NCBI RefSeq assembly: GCF_900101385.1
Contig: NZ_FMZB01000014.1
Coordinates: forward strand, 1 to 64,000
Reading direction: 5' to 3'
DNA length: 64,000 nt
Source of the DNA: Terribacillus halophilus
GTDB taxonomy: Bacteria; Bacillota; Bacilli; Bacillales; Amphibacillaceae
A program made the translations under genes and the position numbers. The stretch's first letter is position 1. Each line of letters starts with the position of its first letter. The notes below the pieces were generated by a model that was given only the letters and a program-made list of their open reading frames with translations, was not told where the DNA came from and searched no databases. Positions 26,203-38,422 of this stretch are shown one piece after another.

Positions 26203-26601
26203 TTACCAAACGTATGCTAGCACTTCGCCGCCGACAGCTTGCTCACGTGCTTCTTTATCAGACAATACGCCTTTGGAAGTTGAAACTACTGCAATACCAA
26301 GTCCGTTAAGGACACGTGGGATTTCAGTGGATTTCGCGTAAACACGAAGACCAGGTTTACTGATACGTTTGATACCAGTGATAACACGCTCGTCGTTTTT
26401 ACCGTATTTCAAAAAGATGCGTAGTACACCTTGTTTGTCATCTTCTACGAATTCGTAATCGCGAATAAAGCCTTCACGCTTAAGGATATCAGCAACATCC
26501 TTTTTCAACTTAGAAGCAGGAAGCTCCAGTTTTTCATGACGAACAGTATTTGCATTACGAATACGAGTTAGCATATCTGCGATAGGATCTGTCATAACCA
26601 T
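26203..26601 (-). CDS. rpsH: 30S ribosomal protein S8
   Basis: The 132-residue S8 is a primary 16S rRNA binder of the platform. It shows [16 protein letters not shown] and the C-terminal [21 protein letters not shown]8 represses its operon translationally in E. coli; I see no obvious matching site before rplE here. It follows rpsN by 31 bases. Confidence 0.97.
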   Translation of the reverse strand: MVMTDPIADMLTRIRNANTVRHEKLELPASKLKKDVADILKREGFIRDYEFVEDDKQGVLRIFLKYGKNDERVITGIKRISKPGLRVYAKSTEIPRVLNGLGIAVVSTSKGVLSDKEAREQAVGGEVLAYVW

Positions 26602-26632
26602 TAATCATTACCTCCTTCCCTGATTTAGGGGA

Positions 26633-26833
<201 letters not shown>

Positions 26834-26839
26834 TTACCT

Positions 26840-27379
26840 TTATTTTTGGAAAGGCATGCCTAGCTGAGTAAGTAGCTCACGAGCTTCTTCGTCAGTGTTG
26901 GCTGTAGTTACGATAACGATGTCCATTCCACGTACTTTGCTTACTTTATCGTAATTGATTTCTGGGAAGATTAGCTGTTCTTTAACACCTAGCGTATAGT
27001 TTCCACGACCGTCAAACGCTTTGTTTGAGATCCCACGGAAGTCACGTACACGTGGAAGGGAAACTGCGATTAGCTTTTGAAGGAATTCGTACATACGCTC
27101 ACCGCGCAATGTAACTTTCGCCCCGATTGGCATACCTTCACGAAGACGGAAACCGGCGATGGATTTCTTCGCTTTCGTGATGATTGGCTGCTGACCAGCA
27201 AGCAAAGCCAATTCCTCCACTGCAGAATCAAGTGCTTTTGAGTTTTGAACGGCGTCACCGACACCCATATTTACAACGATCTTTTCGATCTTTGGTACTT
27301 GCATAACAGATTTATAGCTGAATTTTTCCATTAGGGATGGAGAAATTTCACCTTGGTATCTTTGTTTCAATTCATTCAT
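26840..27379 (-). CDS. rplE: 50S ribosomal protein L5
   Basis: The 179-residue L5 binds 5S rRNA and contacts the P-site tRNA. It has [18 protein letters not shown] and the C-terminal [20 protein letters not shown]. It follows rplX by 25 bases. Confidence 0.97.
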   Translation of the reverse strand: MNELKQRYQGEISPSLMEKFSYKSVMQVPKIEKIVVNMGVGDAVQNSKALDSAVEELALLAGQQPIITKAKKSIAGFRLREGMPIGAKVTLRGERMYEFLQKLIAVSLPRVRDFRGISNKAFDGRGNYTLGVKEQLIFPEINYDKVSKVRGMDIVIVTTANTDEEARELLTQLGMPFQK

Positions 27380-27404
27380 CGAGTAGCCCTCCTTTCAGAA
27401 GAAA

Positions 27405-27716
27405 TTATTTATCGATAGCTTGACCGGATTTCTTAGCGATACGGACTTTTTTGCCGTCTTTCACTTCGTAGCCTACGCGAGTTGGCTCTCCAGTTTTAGG
27501 ATCGATCAGCATTACGTTAGAAACGTGAATGGCTGCTTCGATTTCAAGGATTCCGCCTTGCGGGTTATCCTGGGAAGGTTTCGCGTGTTTTTTGACGATG
27601 TTTACACCTTCGACAAGAACACGGTCTTTCTTCGGATAAGCTTCAAGGATGGTACCTTCTTTACCACGATCTTTACCAGTGATTACTTTAACTTTGTCAC
27701 CTTTTTTTACATGCAT
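27405..27716 (-). CDS. rplX: 50S ribosomal protein L24
   Basis: The 103-residue L24 has an N-terminal KOW motif ([17 protein letters not shown]). It is an assembly-initiator protein near the tunnel exit. It follows rplN by 36 bases. Confidence 0.97.
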   Translation of the reverse strand: MHVKKGDKVKVITGKDRGKEGTILEAYPKKDRVLVEGVNIVKKHAKPSQDNPQGGILEIEAAIHVSNVMLIDPKTGEPTRVGYEVKDGKKVRIAKKSGQAIDK

Positions 27717-27752
27717 GTGTACTGCACCTCCTTAACAAGGCATTGAGTTGTA

Positions 27753-28160
<408 letters not shown>

Positions 28161-28164
28161 TTAA

Positions 28165-28428
28165 TTAGATAATTACTGCTTCTTCTACTACTTCAACCAA
28201 ACGGAAACGTTTCGTTGCAGACAATGGACGAGTCTCCATGATACGAACCAAGTCACCAGTTTTTGCTGTGCCGTTCTCATCATGTGCTTTGAACTTTTTA
28301 GAGTACTTAACACGCTTGCCGTACAGCTTGTGAGTTTTGTAGGTTTCAACAAGAACAGTGATTGTTTTATCCATTTTATCGGATACAACACGTCCAACGT
28401 AGACTTTACGATTGTTACGTTCACTCAT
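28165..28428 (-). CDS. rpsQ: 30S ribosomal protein S17
   Basis: The 87-residue S17 is a primary 16S binder with an OB fold: [20 protein letters not shown] and [22 protein letters not shown] (only its core RPLSATKRF is diagnostic). It follows rpmC by 22 bases. Confidence 0.97.
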   Translation of the reverse strand: MSERNNRKVYVGRVVSDKMDKTITVLVETYKTHKLYGKRVKYSKKFKAHDENGTAKTGDLVRIMETRPLSATKRFRLVEVVEEAVII

Positions 28429-28450
28429 GTCGCGAACCTCCTCTCGGAAT

Positions 28451-28651
28451 TTAGTTATTTACGCTTAATTCTCTTTCACGAACAACTGTCTTCATGCGAG
28501 CAATTGTCTTGCGGACTGTGCGAATACGTGCAGTATTCTCAAGTTGTCCTGTAGCTAATTGGAAGCGCAGGTTGAAAAGTTCTTCTTTAAGAGACTTAAC
28601 TTTTTGTTCAATTTCGGCAGTGGTCAGTTCTTTGATTTCATTAGCCTTCAT
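28451..28651 (-). CDS. rpmC: 50S ribosomal protein L29
   Basis: The 66-residue two-helix L29 lies at the tunnel exit beside L23. It has [16 protein letters not shown] and [13 protein letters not shown]. The start at 28651 matches homologues and overlaps the rplP stop by 11 bases; the longer frame to 28675 is unlikely. Confidence 0.96.
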   Translation of the reverse strand: MKANEIKELTTAEIEQKVKSLKEELFNLRFQLATGQLENTARIRTVRKTIARMKTVVRERELSVNN

Positions 28652-29075
28652 TGATTTCACCACCAATTTCTTCACGTTTTACGATCTTTGTTCTTACTGG
28701 CAGTTTGTGAGAAGCAAGACGCAATGCTTCACGAGCCACCTCTTCAGATACTCCAGCGATTTCGAACATGATCTTACCAGGTTTCGTTACAGCTACCCAG
28801 CCTTCAGGAGAACCTTTACCGGAACCCATTCGGACTTCTAGAGGTTTTTTCGTGTATGGCTTATCCGGGAAGATTTTAATCCATACTTTACCGCCACGTT
28901 TCATGTAACGAGTCATAGCGATACGGGCAGATTCGATTTGACGGCTAGTGATCCAAGCTGGATCAAGAGCTTGAAGACCCCATTCACCAAATGCGACTTC
29001 TGTACCGCCTTTGGCACGGCCATTCAATTTACCACGGTGTTGTCTACGATATTTTACGCGTTTAGGCATTAACAT
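28641..29075 (-). CDS. rplP: 50S ribosomal protein L16
   Basis: The 144-residue L16 organises the A-site region of the large subunit. It has [15 protein letters not shown] and [18 protein letters not shown]. Length equals the B. subtilis protein. It follows rpsC by 18 bases. Confidence 0.97.
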   Translation of the reverse strand: MLMPKRVKYRRQHRGKLNGRAKGGTEVAFGEWGLQALDPAWITSRQIESARIAMTRYMKRGGKVWIKIFPDKPYTKKPLEVRMGSGKGSPEGWVAVTKPGKIMFEIAGVSEEVAREALRLASHKLPVRTKIVKREEIGGEINEG

Positions 29076-29093
29076 AATGCTTTTCCCCCTTCC

Positions 29094-29735
29094 TTATCGG
29101 TTGTTTTTAGTTGGAAGGACTTCGCCACGGTAGATCCATACTTTAACGCCAAGCTTACCATAAGTTGTATCAGCTTCGGCTGTGCCATAGTCGATGTCAG
29201 CACGTAGAGTATGAAGTGGAACTGTTCCTTCGCTGTAAGATTCTGCACGAGCGATATCTGCTCCGCCTAGACGACCGGAAACTTGTGTACGGATACCTTT
29301 GGCACCAGCACGGATTGCACGTTGCAATGTTTGTTTCTGAGCACGACGGAATGAGATACGGTTTTCAAGTTGACGAGCGATGTTGTCTGCTACCAATTTA
29401 GCATCAAGATCGACACGTTTCACTTCTACGATGTTAATGTGAACACGTTTGCCAGTAAGGCTGTTCAATGCTTTACGAAGTGCTTCCACTTCGGAACCGC
29501 CTTTACCGATAACCATACCAGGTTTACCAGTATGAATAGAGATATTTACACGGTTAGCAGCACGTTCGATTTCCACTTTGGAAAGCGCAGCATCTTTCAA
29601 ACGTTGTTCTAGATAATCACGGATTCTAATATCTTCGTGTAGCAAATCGGCGTAATCTTTGCCACCGTACCACTTGGAATCCCAGTCACGGATGACGCCG
29701 ACGCGAAGACCTGTCGGATTTACTTTTTGACCCAC
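29094..29735 (-). CDS. rpsC: 30S ribosomal protein S3
   Basis: The 213-residue S3 lies at the mRNA entry and has helicase activity with S4/S5. It shows [19 protein letters not shown], the KH domain [11 protein letters not shown] and the C-terminal [13 protein letters not shown]. It starts three bases after rplV. Confidence 0.97.
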   Translation of the reverse strand: MGQKVNPTGLRVGVIRDWDSKWYGGKDYADLLHEDIRIRDYLEQRLKDAALSKVEIERAANRVNISIHTGKPGMVIGKGGSEVEALRKALNSLTGKRVHINIVEVKRVDLDAKLVADNIARQLENRISFRRAQKQTLQRAIRAGAKGIRTQVSGRLGGADIARAESYSEGTVPLHTLRADIDYGTAEADTTYGKLGVKVWIYRGEVLPTKNNR

Positions 29736-29738
29736 TGC

Positions 29739-30080
29739 TTAACCCTCCTTCTTTTCTGTAACAACCACTGTGATGTGGCTAGTACGTTTGTTGATTTGGC
29801 TTGCACGGCCTTGTGCACGTGGACGGAAACGTTTCAATGTAGCACCTTCGTTGACGAATGCTTCAGAGATAACAAGGTTATCCGTATCCATTTCATAGTT
29901 GTGCTCTGCGTTAGCAACTGCAGAACGAAGTACTTTCTCTACTGCCAATGATGCACCACGTTGAGTGTGACGCAGGATTGCAATAGCTTCTCCGACATTT
30001 TTTCCTCGAATTAAATCAACAACTAAGCGAACCTTACGAGGAGCAATGCGAACTGATTTTGCCATAGCTTTTGCTTGCAT
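29739..30080 (-). CDS. rplV: 50S ribosomal protein L22
   Basis: The 113-residue L22 lines the exit tunnel. The beta-hairpin region ([20 protein letters not shown]) is intact, so no macrolide-resistance insertion or deletion is evident. It follows rpsS by 18 bases. Confidence 0.97.
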   Translation of the reverse strand: MQAKAMAKSVRIAPRKVRLVVDLIRGKNVGEAIAILRHTQRGASLAVEKVLRSAVANAEHNYEMDTDNLVISEAFVNEGATLKRFRPRAQGRASQINKRTSHITVVVTEKKEG

Positions 30081-30098
30081 TTAGGATTGCCTCCCCTC

Positions 30099-30377
30099 TT
30101 AGCGTTTTGTTTTCTTGTCGTCCGCTGCGTGTCCTCTGTACGTGCGAGTTGGCGCGAATTCACCAAGTTTATGACCTACCATATCTTCAGTAACATAAAC
30201 AGGTACGTGTTTACGGCCATCGTACACAGCGATCGTGTGTCCAACGAATGTTGGGAAAATAGTAGAACGACGAGACCAAGTTCTGATTACTTGTTTTTTG
30301 TCGTCTTCATTCAATTTGTCGACTTTCTTTAGCAAATGGTCATCTGCGAAAGGTCCTTTTTTCAAGCTGCGACCCAT
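30099..30377 (-). CDS. rpsS: 30S ribosomal protein S19
   Basis: The 92-residue S19 in the small-subunit head has [10 protein letters not shown] and the C-terminal [19 protein letters not shown]. It lies 57 bases after rplB, the longest gap in this part of the cluster; the leader shows no strong hairpin. Confidence 0.97.
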   Translation of the reverse strand: MGRSLKKGPFADDHLLKKVDKLNEDDKKQVIRTWSRRSTIFPTFVGHTIAVYDGRKHVPVYVTEDMVGHKLGEFAPTRTYRGHAADDKKTKR

Positions 30378-30434
30378 ACATAAACCTCCCTTTGCGATAT
30401 GGAGACGGGTGAAAATCCCCGCCTTGCTACCACA

Positions 30435-31265
30435 TTATTTTTTACGCTTACGTACGATAAATTTATCGGACTGCTTGTTACGTTTACGTGTTTTGTAACC
30501 AAGTGTCGGTTTGCCCCATGGAGACATTGGTGATTTACGTCCGATTGGAGCGCGTCCTTCACCACCACCGTGTGGGTGATCATTAGGGTTCATTACAGAT
30601 CCGCGAACTGTAGGGCGTTTGCCTAACCAGCGAGAGCGTCCTGCTTTACCAACAGTGAGTAGTTCATGTTCCAAGTTACCAACCTGACCGATTGTCGCAC
30701 GGCAAGTACCTAGTACTAGACGTACTTCACCAGAAGTTAGTCTTACAAGAACATATTTACCTTCACGGCCAAGGATTTGTGCTTGTGCACCAGCAGAACG
30801 AGCCAGCTGCGCACCGCGGCCTGGTTTCAACTCGATGTTGTGGATGATCGTACCAACTGGGATTGTAGCAAGCTCCATAGCGTTACCCACTTTGAAGTCA
30901 GCACCTTCACCAGAATAGATCTCCATTCCTACTTCCAAGCCTTTCGGAGCAAGGATGTAGCGTTTTTCACCATCTACATAGTGAATTAGAGCGATATTCG
31001 CAGTACGGTTTGGATCGTACTCGATTGTAGCAACGCGTCCTGGTATTCCATCTTTGTCGCGTTTGAAGTCGATGATACGGTATTGACGTTTGTGTCCACC
31101 ACCTTGGTGACGTACTGTCAATCTACCTTGGTTGTTACGTCCGCCACGTTTATGAAGCGGTGCAAGCAATGATTTCTCAGGCTTGTCAGTTGTGATTTCA
31201 GCAAAATCCGATACAGACATGTTACGACGTCCGTTAGAGGTCGGTTTATACTTTTTGATCGCCAT
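30435..31265 (-). CDS. rplB: 50S ribosomal protein L2
   Basis: The 276-residue L2 is essential for subunit association and the peptidyl transferase centre. Its C-terminal region holds [20 protein letters not shown] with the conserved histidine. It follows rplW by 28 bases. Confidence 0.98.
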   Translation of the reverse strand: MAIKKYKPTSNGRRNMSVSDFAEITTDKPEKSLLAPLHKRGGRNNQGRLTVRHQGGGHKRQYRIIDFKRDKDGIPGRVATIEYDPNRTANIALIHYVDGEKRYILAPKGLEVGMEIYSGEGADFKVGNAMELATIPVGTIIHNIELKPGRGAQLARSAGAQAQILGREGKYVLVRLTSGEVRLVLGTCRATIGQVGNLEHELLTVGKAGRSRWLGKRPTVRGSVMNPNDHPHGGGEGRAPIGRKSPMSPWGKPTLGYKTRKRNKQSDKFIVRKRKK

Positions 31266-31293
31266 CGTTGTTTCCCTCCTTCTCTTTTAGTTC

Positions 31294-31584
31294 TTAAACA
31301 CCTTCGAAGAAGTCGATTTCTTTACTGTCTTCTGTAAGTGTCACTACTGCTTTTTTACGATCTGGGCGGTATCCACCATAACGTCCTTGACGTTTGAATT
31401 TACCTTTTAGGTTAAGAGTGTTCACTTGTTCCACTTTCACACCAAAGATTACTTCAACCGCTTGTTTGATTTCGATTTTGTTGGCACGTTTGTCAACTTC
31501 GAAAGTGTATTTCTTATCGACCATAAGGTCAGAAGAATGTTCCGTAATTACAGGGCGCTTAATAATATCACGTGGTTCTCTCAT
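31294..31584 (-). CDS. rplW: 50S ribosomal protein L23
   Basis: The 96-residue L23 at the tunnel exit is the docking site for trigger factor and SRP. It has [16 protein letters not shown] and the conserved [14 protein letters not shown] loop. Its start overlaps the rplD stop by one base. Confidence 0.97.
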   Translation of the reverse strand: MREPRDIIKRPVITEHSSDLMVDKKYTFEVDKRANKIEIKQAVEVIFGVKVEQVNTLNLKGKFKRQGRYGGYRPDRKKAVVTLTEDSKEIDFFEGV

Positions 31585-32207
31585 TATGCAAGCACCTCCC
31601 CTGCTTTTTCAGCTGCCTCTTTCGTTAAGATCAGCTTATCATGCGTAAGCAAGTCAAGAACGTTAACTTCGCTTTGAGTCAACACTTTAACGTTTTTAAG
31701 GTTGTTTGCAGAACGTGCAACAGTTTCGTCTTTATCTGCAGTAACGATCAATACCTTGCTATCTACGTTCAGTGCGTTAAGCATAGCAACGACATCTTTC
31801 GTTTTTGGAGCATCGAATGCAAGGTTCTCCAATACTAAGATGTTTTCTTCTTGTACTTTAGAAGATAGTGCTGATTTAAGCGCTAGACGACGAACTTTTT
31901 TAGGTAGTTTGTAGCTGTAGCTGCGTGGAGTCGGTCCGAAAACTGTTCCACCGCCAACCCATTGTGGCGAACGGATGGATCCTTGACGCGCGCGGCCAGT
32001 ACCTTTTTGACGCCATGGCTTTCTTCCACCGCCTCGTACTTCAGAACGTCCTTTTACTTTATGCGTACCTTGACGCATGGAAGCACGCTGCATTAGTACT
32101 GCTTCGTGTAATACATGTGTGTGTGGCTCGATACCGAAAACGGAATCGTTCAATTCGATTTCACCGACTTGAGATCCGCTCTGGTTGAATAGTGCTACTT
32201 TAGGCAT
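31584..32207 (-). CDS. rplD: 50S ribosomal protein L4
   Basis: The 207-residue L4 reaches into the exit tunnel through its extended loop ([19 protein letters not shown]), which is intact. In E. coli L4 controls the S10 operon, but Bacillus S10 operons lack that leader. It follows rplC by 26 bases. Confidence 0.97.
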   Translation of the reverse strand: MPKVALFNQSGSQVGEIELNDSVFGIEPHTHVLHEAVLMQRASMRQGTHKVKGRSEVRGGGRKPWRQKGTGRARQGSIRSPQWVGGGTVFGPTPRSYSYKLPKKVRRLALKSALSSKVQEENILVLENLAFDAPKTKDVVAMLNALNVDSKVLIVTADKDETVARSANNLKNVKVLTQSEVNVLDLLTHDKLILTKEAAEKAGEVLA

Positions 32208-32233
32208 GATATATCCTCCCTTCGTATTGTGAA

Positions 32234-32863
32234 TTAGTTACCTTTAACGGCACTTGATACTTTCACGTAAGATTTTTTCGCACCAGGTACGTTACCTTTA
32301 ACAAGGATAAGGTTGCGCTCAGCGTCAACTTTAACGATCTCAAGGTTTTGAACAGTGATTTGCTCTCCGCCCATTTGCCCTGGTAGTGCTTTACCTTTGA
32401 AAACGCGCATAGGGTCAATTACACCCATGGAACCTGGTCCTCTGTGGTAACGGGAACCGTGTGACATAGGTCCGCGGGATTGGTTGTGGCGCTTGATCGA
32501 ACCTTGGAATCCTTTACCTTTAGAAGTACCTGTTACATCTACTACGTCTCCAGCTGCGAAAATCTCTACGCTAACCTCTTGCCCAACTTCGTGTTCGTCA
32601 AGAGCAGCGTCACGGATTTCACGAATGTAGCGCTTAGGTGTTGTGTTTGCTTTCTCAGCATGGCCCTTTGCGGGTTTGTTAGAGTTGTTTGCTTTCTGAT
32701 CAGCAAATCCTAGTTGCAATGCGTTGTAACCATCAGTTTCGACAGTTTTCTTTTGAAGAATTACGTTTGGTTCAGCTTGGATAACTGTTACAGCTTGAAG
32801 TTCACCACTTTCAGTGAATAGCTGTGTCATGCCGATCTTGCGTCCCAAGATTCCTTTCGTCAT
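32234..32863 (-). CDS. rplC: 50S ribosomal protein L3
   Basis: The 209-residue L3 is an assembly initiator with a loop near the peptidyl transferase centre ([20 protein letters not shown]), intact. It starts [15 protein letters not shown]. It follows rpsJ by 27 bases. Confidence 0.97.
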   Translation of the reverse strand: MTKGILGRKIGMTQLFTESGELQAVTVIQAEPNVILQKKTVETDGYNALQLGFADQKANNSNKPAKGHAEKANTTPKRYIREIRDAALDEHEVGQEVSVEIFAAGDVVDVTGTSKGKGFQGSIKRHNQSRGPMSHGSRYHRGPGSMGVIDPMRVFKGKALPGQMGGEQITVQNLEIVKVDAERNLILVKGNVPGAKKSYVKVSSAVKGN

Positions 32864-32890
32864 CCGTTACACCTCCTATTTTGTGTAAAA

Positions 32891-33357
<467 letters not shown>

Positions 33358-33508
33358 TGCAAGTCTTATCTAAGTTTACAGCCTAATAGACTGCAATCCC
33401 CATAAGATGACACTTTATGTATTATACAGAGCCTGCAGTGGGTTTTCAAGTCATTTCAGCATTTTTTACATTTATCTGGTGTTGCCAATCTCTGGATTTT
33501 CATATACA

Positions 33509-33549
33509 TAGAAAAAACAGACAGCACGTCTGCTGTCTGTTTTTTCTAT
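33509..33549. terminator. Terminator after tuf
   Basis: AAAAAACAGACAGCA and TGCTGTCTGTTTTTT form a perfect 15-pair stem around CGTC with U-tracts in both directions. It ends the str transcript and insulates the S10 promoter. Confidence 0.95.
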
Positions 33550-33563
33550 AGTGTTATATCAGC

Positions 33564-34754
33564 TTACGCTTCGATAACAGATACAACGCCTGATCCAACA
33601 GTACGGCCACCCTCACGGATAGAGAAGCGAGTACCGTCTTCGATAGCGATTGGAGAGATAAGCTCAACGGACATCTCTGTGTTATCGCCAGGCATTACCA
33701 TTTCAGTACCTTCTGGAAGGTTAACTACGCCAGTTACGTCAGTTGTACGGAAGTAGAACTGCGGACGGTAGTTAGTGAAGAATGGAGTGTGACGTCCACC
33801 TTCATCTTTAGAAAGAACATAAACTTCTGCTTTGAACTTTGTGTGTGGAGTGATTGTACCTGGTTTAGCAAGTACTTGACCACGGTTTACATCATCACGG
33901 GAGATACCGCGAAGAAGTGCACCGATGTTGTCTCCAGCTTCAGCGTAGTCAAGAAGCTTACGGAACATTTCTACACCAGTAACAGTTGTTTTCTTAGGCT
34001 CGTCGTTAAGACCGATGATGTCGATTTCGTCACCGACTCTAACTTCACCGCGCTCAACACGACCAGTTGCTACTGTACCACGACCAGTGATGGAGAATAC
34101 GTCCTCAACTGGCATCATGAATGGTTTTTCTTTGTCGCGCTCTGGAGTTGGGATGTATGCATCAACCGCATCCATAAGTTCGAAGATTTTAGCTTCCCAA
34201 TCAGCTTCGCCTTCAAGTGCTTTAAGAGCAGAACCTTTGATAACTGGTACATCGTCACCAGGGAAGTCGTATTCGCTTAGTAGATCGCGAACTTCCATTT
34301 CAACAAGCTCAAGAAGCTCTTCGTCGTCAACCATGTCACATTTGTTAAGGAATACAACGATCGCAGGTACACCTACGTTACGGGAAAGTAGGATGTGCTC
34401 GCGAGTTTGTGGCATTGGACCATCAGCAGCAGATACTACTAGGATAGCTCCGTCCATCTGTGCAGCACCAGTGATCATGTTTTTAACATAGTCAGCGTGA
34501 CCTGGGCAGTCAACGTGCGCATAGTGGCGAGTTTCAGTTTCGTACTCAACGTGTGCAGTAGAGATTGTGATACCACGTTCTCTTTCTTCTGGAGCACCAT
34601 CGATTTGATCGTAAGCCATCGCTTCACCAGAACCGGATTTCTTGTGAAGTACAGTTGTGATAGCTGCAGTTAGTGTTGTTTTACCATGGTCAACGTGTCC
34701 GATTGTACCAACGTTAACGTGGGATTTGGAGCGGTCGAATTTTTCTTTACCCAT
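33564..34754 (-). CDS. tuf: Elongation factor Tu
   Basis: EF-Tu carries aminoacyl-tRNA to the ribosome as a GTP complex. The 396-residue protein has the G1 motif GHVDHGKT, switch [14 protein letters not shown] (Cys at the usual variable position) and domains II-III ending [11 protein letters not shown]. The kirromycin/elfamycin contact regions look wild type. It follows fusA by 124 bases, a gap holding a long hairpin, and has AAGGAGG before its ATG. Confidence 0.98.
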   Translation of the reverse strand: MGKEKFDRSKSHVNVGTIGHVDHGKTTLTAAITTVLHKKSGSGEAMAYDQIDGAPEERERGITISTAHVEYETETRHYAHVDCPGHADYVKNMITGAAQMDGAILVVSAADGPMPQTREHILLSRNVGVPAIVVFLNKCDMVDDEELLELVEMEVRDLLSEYDFPGDDVPVIKGSALKALEGEADWEAKIFELMDAVDAYIPTPERDKEKPFMMPVEDVFSITGRGTVATGRVERGEVRVGDEIDIIGLNDEPKKTTVTGVEMFRKLLDYAEAGDNIGALLRGISRDDVNRGQVLAKPGTITPHTKFKAEVYVLSKDEGGRHTPFFTNYRPQFYFRTTDVTGVVNLPEGTEMVMPGDNTEMSVELISPIAIEDGTRFSIREGGRTVGSGVVSVIEA

Positions 34755-34806
34755 TAGTAATTCCTCCTTAAATATGGAAATATCTCATGTAATAGATAGT
34801 ATGTTT

Positions 34807-34850
34807 CTTGTACTTCGGAAGCATACGCGTACGCACGCTTCCAATACAAG
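34807..34850 (-). other. Long hairpin between fusA and tuf
   Basis: Outer arms CTTGTA/TACAAG and inner arms GGAAGC/GCTTCC enclose a GTACGC-rich apex, over 44 bases. No U-tract follows on the minus strand, so it is probably an mRNA processing or stability element rather than a terminator. Confidence 0.55.
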
Positions 34851-34878
34851 TTATACTTGATTACTGGCAAAAAATCAA

Positions 34879-36957
<2,079 letters not shown>

Positions 36958-36996
36958 TCGGTATTTCTCCTTCCTAGAGTTAATTTAAAATAGATC

Positions 36997-37467
36997 TTAC
37001 CAGCGGTAGTGAGCAAACGCTTTGTTCGCTTCCGCCATTTTATGCATATCTTCGCGTTTTTTAACGGATGCACCAGTGTTGTTGGAAGCATCAAGAATTT
37101 CGTTGGCAAGACGTTCTTCCATTGTCTTCTCGCCGCGTAGACGGGAGTAGTTCACAATGTAACGAAGACCTAGTGCTTGACGACGCTCTGGACGTACTTC
37201 AACCGGTACTTGGTAGTTGGAACCACCTACACGACGTGCACGTACTTCAAGTACAGGCATGACGTTCTTCATGGACTGTTCGAAAACCTCCATTGGATCG
37301 TTTCCACTACGTTCTTTAACTAGTTCAAATGCTGCATAAAGAATCTTTTGAGCTTTACCGCGTTGTCCGTCAACCATGATTTGGTTGATCAAACGAGTTA
37401 CCAATTTGGAGTTATACAACGGATCTGGCAACACATCACGTTTCGCTACAGGACCTTTTCTTGGCAT
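36997..37467 (-). CDS. rpsG: 30S ribosomal protein S7
   Basis: The 156-residue S7 nucleates head assembly. It starts [15 protein letters not shown], has the beta-hairpin [17 protein letters not shown] and ends [11 protein letters not shown]. It follows rpsL by 41 bases in the str operon. Confidence 0.97.
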   Translation of the reverse strand: MPRKGPVAKRDVLPDPLYNSKLVTRLINQIMVDGQRGKAQKILYAAFELVKERSGNDPMEVFEQSMKNVMPVLEVRARRVGGSNYQVPVEVRPERRQALGLRYIVNYSRLRGEKTMEERLANEILDASNNTGASVKKREDMHKMAEANKAFAHYRW

Positions 37468-37508
37468 ATGTTCTCCTCCTTTCCTATGATGGTTAATTTA
37501 TTTGAGTT

Positions 37509-37922
37509 TTATTTTTTAGGGCGTTTCGTACCATATTTGGAACGACCTTGCGCGCGGCCGTCAACACCTGAAGTATCAAGCGCACCACGTACGATATGGT
37601 AACGTACACCCGGTAAGTCTTTTACACGTCCGCCGCGAATCAAAACAACACTGTGCTCTTGCAAGTTGTGTCCGATACCAGGAATGTAGGCAGTAACCTC
37701 GATTCCGTTTGTCAAACGTACACGTGCATATTTACGCAATGCGGAGTTCGGTTTCTTCGGAGTCATTGTACCAACACGAGTACAAACACCACGTTTTTGT
37801 GGAGAAGACTGGTTAGTCAAAGATTTCTTGAAGCTGTTGTACCCTCTGTTCAATGCTGGAGAGTCAGATTTCTTTGTTTTGCTTACGCGACCTTTGCGTA
37901 CTAATTGGTTAATAGTAGGCAT
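37509..37922 (-). CDS. rpsL: 30S ribosomal protein S12
   Basis: The 137-residue S12 monitors codon-anticodon pairing. The streptomycin-relevant segments [11 protein letters not shown] and [13 protein letters not shown] keep the wild-type lysines, so no rpsL-type resistance allele is seen. ATG 37922 has AAAGGAGG seven to eight bases upstream; the frame running on to 37985 lacks homology. Confidence 0.97.
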   Translation of the reverse strand: MPTINQLVRKGRVSKTKKSDSPALNRGYNSFKKSLTNQSSPQKRGVCTRVGTMTPKKPNSALRKYARVRLTNGIEVTAYIPGIGHNLQEHSVVLIRGGRVKDLPGVRYHIVRGALDTSGVDGRAQGRSKYGTKRPKK

Positions 37923-38030
37923 GTTTTTTCCTCCTTTCAAAGCTTTTTGTAATACCACACATCCAGGTGGTTCATTTTTGGGCAAAAAACAAAGCTTTCA
38001 CGAGCTGAGCTAGCATCAGCTGCGCCAAAA

Positions 38031-38282
38031 CTATTTTTTGATTGCCACAGTAGCTGTCCCTACATCTATGCCACAAGCTTCACCTAATCGTTTCATAGAA
38101 TCGACTTGGATCGCCAGTATGCCTAATTCTTCTGCCAGCTTTCTCACCTGGCTGGTAATATGCTTGGCAGCGTCATCTGCAATGACAACTGATTTCACTT
38201 GGCCTTGCTTCATGGCCTTGAGTGTTTGCTTGGTTCCGATAACGATTCCCGTTTTAGCTTGTGCTACTTTTTCATAAGACAT
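38031..38282 (-). CDS. rplGB: L7Ae-like ribosomal protein (YbxF)
   Basis: The 83-residue L7Ae/L30e-family protein binds kink-turn RNA; B. subtilis YbxF is a known member. Visible features are [25 protein letters not shown] and the C-terminal [17 protein letters not shown] 38282 has GGAGG eight bases upstream. It is the first gene of the str operon, driven from the promoter at 38330-38358, itself bracketed by inverted repeats. Confidence 0.9.
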   Translation of the reverse strand: MSYEKVAQAKTGIVIGTKQTLKAMKQGQVKSVVIADDAAKHITSQVRKLAEELGILAIQVDSMKRLGEACGIDVGTATVAIKK

Positions 38283-38329
38283 CTGCATATCCTCCAAAGT
38301 ATACAAGGAGAATCGGAAGCACCTTGAAT

Positions 38330-38358
38330 ATATTATCACTCAAGCAAGCTGATGTCAA
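38330..38358 (-). promoter_or_regulatory. Sigma-A promoter of the str operon
   Basis: A perfect TTGACA (38353-38358) and TAATAT (38330-38335) are separated by 17 bases. It lies between rpoC and the L7Ae-like gene and should drive rplGB-rpsL-rpsG-fusA-tuf. Confidence 0.85.
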
Positions 38359-38422
38359 TCACCTTTACGAGAGATTTATAGTGCTTCCGACATTTTTTTG
38401 TTTCCTTGTTTATTAGGGACCG

